Below are positions 39,987 to 40,058 of a stretch of 40,058 nucleotides of DNA, piece after piece; the stretch's first letter is position 1, and every line of letters begins with the position of its first letter. The notes beneath the pieces were generated by a model that worked only from the letters and a program-made list of their open reading frames with translations, made no database searches and was not told the DNA's origin. The stretch is from Streptomyces sabulosicollis (GTDB lineage: Bacteria > Actinomycetota > Actinomycetes > Streptomycetales > Streptomycetaceae). The stretch spans positions 1 to 40,058 of the forward strand of contig NZ_JAEEAP010000027.1 in NCBI RefSeq assembly GCF_016103465.1. Direction: 5' to 3'. Made by a program: the position numbers and the translations under genes.

Positions 39987-40058
39987 GTTCGTACCGGTGA
40001 ACAACACCAACCGGGTGTCGGCATCCCGCGCCAGTGAGTTTGCCTCGAAAGGCGTCTC
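39987..40058. other. Terminal 72 bases of uncertain origin beyond the adapter
   Basis: These bases are joined to the contig only through the adapter, so their position cannot be trusted. Their GC content is about 61 percent, lower than the neighbouring genes. The minus strand is open in frame with the DnaJ remnant (FEANSLARDADTRLVLFTGT). I see no family match. They may come from elsewhere in the genome or from another template. Confidence 0.6.

Noticed and set aside
39474-40010. A novel Phe-rich N-terminus on the DnaJ-like protein
   Set aside because: It is encoded by the poly-A run and Tn5 adapter and so is an assembly artefact.

Overview
The window is about 40 kb of very GC-rich DNA with dense genes, many GTG starts and many start/stop overlaps. 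The gene families (GAF/ANTAR protein, DUF1707 protein, gamma carbonic anhydrase, DUF6098-like protein, a second divergent EF-Tu, UppP beginning MSWFESF) point to an actinomycete, most likely Streptomyces or a close relative. This is inference from protein content; no rRNA or tRNA gene was seen. The right edge is a true contig end, because a Tn5/Nextera adapter sequence and a poly-A run interrupt the last gene.

Layout. 1-5.5 kb: a truncated sbcD, a SulP anion transporter with a STAS domain, and a divergent two-component pair. 5.5-11 kb: a YigZ/IMPACT protein, a ferritin-like protein next to a hemerythrin, a DUF6098-like protein, a small basic Rho-N-like protein, two small facing ORFs that may be remnants, a CoA-binding protein and a YbaK-type deacylase. 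11-16.3 kb: an XRE-cupin regulator divergent from an EamA exporter with inverted repeats between them, a FUSC-type membrane protein, a two-domain VOC protein, and a DUF2243/CtaG-like pair of His-rich membrane proteins. 16.4-22.6 kb: GAF-ANTAR regulator, gamma carbonic anhydrase, DedA protein, hotdog thioesterase with tandem repeats running into its 3' end, a Pro/Gln/Tyr-rich membrane-anchored protein, an MFS exporter and a spermidine-synthase-like protein. 22.7-30.3 kb: the EF-Tu paralogue with a long leader, a TVP38 protein, an MHS-type MFS transporter, UppP, a HAD protein coupled to a flavin reductase, and a DUF1707 protein.

30.4-40 kb is the most coherent block. A minus-strand operon reads DnaJ-like protein, CbpM-like modulator, ClpB, zinc-ribbon thioredoxin, UBP-type zinc finger, a cyclic-nucleotide-binding-domain/thioredoxin-reductase-like fusion, Hsp20, and a short DUF2267-like ORF. 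Most junctions overlap by 1-10 bases. Next to it lie a DUF1931 histone-fold protein (plus strand) and a KimA-like potassium permease (minus strand). Together these look like a proteostasis and redox stress island: disaggregase, J-protein, holdase, thioredoxin and a flavoenzyme made from one message. It resembles in logic, but not in gene order, the heat-resistance islands of Proteobacteria. The flavoenzyme lacks the CxxC of thioredoxin reductases and its cyclic-nucleotide domain lacks the usual phosphate-binding arginine, so its role is open.
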